Positions 61,757-64,000 of a DNA stretch of 64,000 nucleotides are shown here, one piece after another. Numbering within the stretch: the first letter of the stretch is position 1; every line of letters begins with the position of its first letter. A program made the position numbers and the translations under genes. The notes below the pieces were generated by a model that saw only the letters and a list, made by a program, of their open reading frames with translations, searched no databases and had not been told where the DNA came from. This DNA is from Faecalibacterium taiwanense. Lineage in GTDB: Bacteria > Bacillota > Clostridia > Oscillospirales > Ruminococcaceae. The stretch lies in assembly GCF_036632915.2 (NCBI RefSeq), contig NZ_CP155552.1:682001-746000 (forward strand). The letters run 5' to 3'.

Positions 61757-64000
61757 ATGAAATTCGGCCATTTTGATGATGCACGCAAAGAATATGTCAT
61801 CACCACCCCGCGCACGCCTCTGCCCTGGATCAACTACCTTGGCAGCGAGGATTTCTTCAGTCTTGTCTCAAATACGGCGGGCGGCTACAGCTTTTACCGC
61901 GATGCGCGGATGCGCCGCCTGACCCGCTACCGCTATAACAGCTCCCCGCTGGATATGGACGGCCACCACATTTACATCAAGGATGGCGATACCGTCTGGA
62001 ACCCCGGCTGGCAGCCCACCAAGACAGAGCTGGACAGCTACGCCTGCCGCCACGGTCTGGGCTATACCATTCTGGAGGGTGAGAAGAACGGTGTTTCCGC
62101 TGCGCAGGAGCTGTTCGTGCCCACCGGCGATGCCTGTGAGTTGGACCGCCTAACTTTGAAAAATAAGACGGATGCCATAAAAGAGCTGGATGTGTTCAGC
62201 TATGTGGAGTTCTGCCTGTGGGATGCCATTGACGACAGCTCCAACTTCCAGCGCAACTTCTCCACCGGCGAAGTGGAGGTGGAGCCGGCCATCATCTACC
62301 ATAAGACGGAATACCGTGAGCGCCGCAATCACTATGCGGTATTCTGGAGCAATACGCCCGTTACCAGCTTTGATACCACCCGCGATGCCTTCTGCGGTGT
62401 GTATGGCGGCCCTGCAGACCCGCAGGCCGTCCACGCCGGGCACTGCTCCGGCAGCATCGCCCACGGCTGGGCACCGGTGGGCGCGCTGCACATCCATGTC
62501 ACCCTTGCACCGGGTGAGGAAAAGAAGATCCTCTTCGGTCTGGGCTACATCGAGAACCCACAGGAAGAAAAGTTCACGGCTCCCGGTGTCATCAACAAGG
62601 AGCGTGCCCACGCCATGATCGCACGCTATGCCACCGATGCACAGGTGGACGCGGCCCGCAAGGCGCTGGCCGACCACTGGGAAGCTCTGCTCTCCACCTA
62701 CCATCTGGAATCCGGCGAGGAAAAGCTGGACCGTATGGTGAACATCTGGCACCAGTATCAGTGTATGGTCACCTTCAATATGAGCCGCTCGGCCAGCTAC
62801 TTTGAAAGCGGGACCGGCCGCGGCATGGGCTTCCGCGACAGCTGTCAGGATCTGCTGGGCTTTGTACACATCATTCCGTCCCGCGCACGGGAGCGCATTC
62901 TGGATATCGCCGCCACCCAGTTTGAGGATGGCAGCGCCTACCACCAGTACCAGCCTCTGACCAAGAAAGGCAACCGCGATATCGGCACCGGCTTCAACGA
63001 TGACCCGCTGTGGCTCATTGCCGGCACTGCCGCCTATCTGCGCGAGACCGGCGACTGGTCTATTCTGGACGAGCAGGTGCCCTTTGATAATGATGCCAGC
63101 AAGGCACAGAGCCTGATGGAGCATCTGCGCCGCAGCTTCAACTTTACCGTCACCCACCTTGGCCCCCACGGCCTGCCGCTCATTGGCCGCGCCGACTGGA
63201 ACGACTGCCTGAACCTGAACTGTTTCTCGGAGCACCCGGGCGAGAGCTTCCAGATCACCGGTCCCAGCGAAGGCCCTGTGGCCGAAAGCGTGTTCATTGC
63301 GGGCATGTTCGTCAAGTACGGCCACGAGTACGCCGAACTGTGCGACCACCTGAACCTTGCCGATGAAGCCGCTGCGGCCCGCAAGGCCGTGGACGGCGTG
63401 GAACAGGCGGCCCTGACCTCTGGCTGGGACGGCGCATGGTTCCGCCGCGCCTACGATGCTTTTGGCAAGCCTGTTGGCAGCAAGGAGTGCACCGAGGGCC
63501 AGATCTTCATTGAGCCGCAGGGCATGTGCGTTATGGCTGGCATTGGCAAGGAGACCGGTCAGGCCGCGCAGGCATTGAAGAGCGTAGAGGAACGGCTGGA
63601 TACCAAGTACGGTGTGGTTCTGCACCAACCTGCATACACCAGTTATCAGCTCAATCTGGGCGAAATTTCCAGCTATCCTCCGGGATACAAGGAGAACGCC
63701 GGTATCTTCTGCCACAACAATCCGTGGATCAGCTGTGCCGAAGCCGTTCTGGGGCATGGCGACCGGGCCTTTGAGGTGTACCGCAAGACATGCCCGGCCT
63801 ACATCGAGGATATTTCCGAGATCCACCGCACCGAACCCTATGTTTACAGCCAGATGGTGGCCGGTAAGGATGCCCCCACCTTTGGCGAAGCAAAGAACAG
63901 CTGGCTGACCGGCACTGCCGCATGGACCTTCTTCAATGTGAGCCAGTATATCCTTGGCATCCAGCCCACGCTGGACGGCCTGAAGGTAGACCCCTGTATC
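61757..64000 (+). CDS. GH94 cellobiose phosphorylase (cut by window end)
   Basis: 748 codons are visible with no stop; the family is about 810-820 residues. Starts [21 protein letters not shown] at ATG 61757 with AAGGAGG upstream. Typical GH94 segments: [25 protein letters not shown], the (alpha/alpha)6 barrel with [18 protein letters not shown], and [12 protein letters not shown] whose Asp (483) matches the catalytic general acid. It phosphorolyses cellobiose to glucose-1-phosphate and glucose. Regulated by the adjacent LacI protein and fed by the adjacent importer. Related beta-glucobiose phosphorylases remain possible. Confidence 0.94.
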   Translation, partial: MKFGHFDDARKEYVITTPRTPLPWINYLGSEDFFSLVSNTAGGYSFYRDARMRRLTRYRYNSSPLDMDGHHIYIKDGDTVWNPGWQPTKTELDSYACRHGLGYTILEGEKNGVSAAQELFVPTGDACELDRLTLKNKTDAIKELDVFSYVEFCLWDAIDDSSNFQRNFSTGEVEVEPAIIYHKTEYRERRNHYAVFWSNTPVTSFDTTRDAFCGVYGGPADPQAVHAGHCSGSIAHGWAPVGALHIHVTLAPGEEKKILFGLGYIENPQEEKFTAPGVINKERAHAMIARYATDAQVDAARKALADHWEALLSTYHLESGEEKLDRMVNIWHQYQCMVTFNMSRSASYFESGTGRGMGFRDSCQDLLGFVHIIPSRARERILDIAATQFEDGSAYHQYQPLTKKGNRDIGTGFNDDPLWLIAGTAAYLRETGDWSILDEQVPFDNDASKAQSLMEHLRRSFNFTVTHLGPHGLPLIGRADWNDCLNLNCFSEHPGESFQITGPSEGPVAESVFIAGMFVKYGHEYAELCDHLNLADEAAAARKAVDGVEQAALTSGWDGAWFRRAYDAFGKPVGSKECTEGQIFIEPQGMCVMAGIGKETGQAAQALKSVEERLDTKYGVVLHQPAYTSYQLNLGEISSYPPGYKENAGIFCHNNPWISCAEAVLGHGDRAFEVYRKTCPAYIEDISEIHRTEPYVYSQMVAGKDAPTFGEAKNSWLTGTAAWTFFNVSQYILGIQPTLDGLKVDPCI

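Overview
The window reads as a chromosomal segment of a gut Firmicute of the Faecalibacterium prausnitzii type (Oscillospiraceae). This is an inference from high GC, Clostridia-style T-box leaders, the gene content (rubrerythrin, tcdA, TelA/LemA/TPM operon, cellobiose phosphorylase locus) and remembered similarity; no database was searched. About 7.5 kb of prophage early genes occupies the left edge and the rest is housekeeping chromosome.

Layout. 1-7.5 kb: one minus-strand, tightly overlapping prophage operon with an HTH protein, small unknowns, a zinc ribbon, a DUF6273-like protein, a DEDD exonuclease, a SleB-like hydrolase, a Gam-Erf-SSB recombination set and a replication initiator. No integrase or att site is visible, so the prophage continues left. 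7.7-20.8 kb: rlmB, a degenerate P-type-ATPase-like membrane protein, rubrerythrin, a Big_2 secreted protein, rnz-cca (cca carries a MITE-like insertion), mnmA, tcdA, an ArsP_2-type permease behind an elaborate operator, a HAD phosphatase and a UDG-family glycosylase. 20.9-24.5 kb: an xpaC-telA-lemA-TPM envelope operon. 24.6-34.5 kb: ilvA-ridA, an SDR, a DUF815 ATPase, then T-box-ilvB-ilvN-ilvC-ilvD. 34.6-40.7 kb: sugar transferase, rodA, a secreted clan-CD-like protein, tsaE-tsaB-rpiB and upp. 40.8-46.2 kb: minus-strand T-box-leuA-leuC-leuD-leuB. 46.3-54.7 kb: secreted proteins, ftsH, a MacB/FtsX-type ABC exporter and a GT51 transglycosylase. 54.9-56.6 kb: an attenuated leader encoding a Cys/Met-rich peptide, followed by metY. 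56.7-64 kb: a sugar ABC importer, a LacI regulator and a GH94 cellobiose phosphorylase cut by the window end.

How it works together. The region concentrates branched-chain amino acid synthesis: ilvA makes 2-oxobutyrate, ridA removes its reactive enamine by-product, ilvBNCD make the oxo acids and leuACDB extend to leucine. The ilv leader looks Ile-specific and the leu leader Leu-specific. Five related 130-165 bp palindromic elements sit in the spacers of these two operons and nowhere else that I saw. metY appears to be controlled by a transcription attenuator with a translated Cys/Met-rich leader. The 3' end imports and phosphorolyses a beta-glucobiose under LacI control.

Caution on sequence quality: six genes are broken by what looks like loss of one base, mostly in short homopolymers. 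All six open again if one base is restored, so I annotate them as single genes and treat the breaks as probable base-calling errors.
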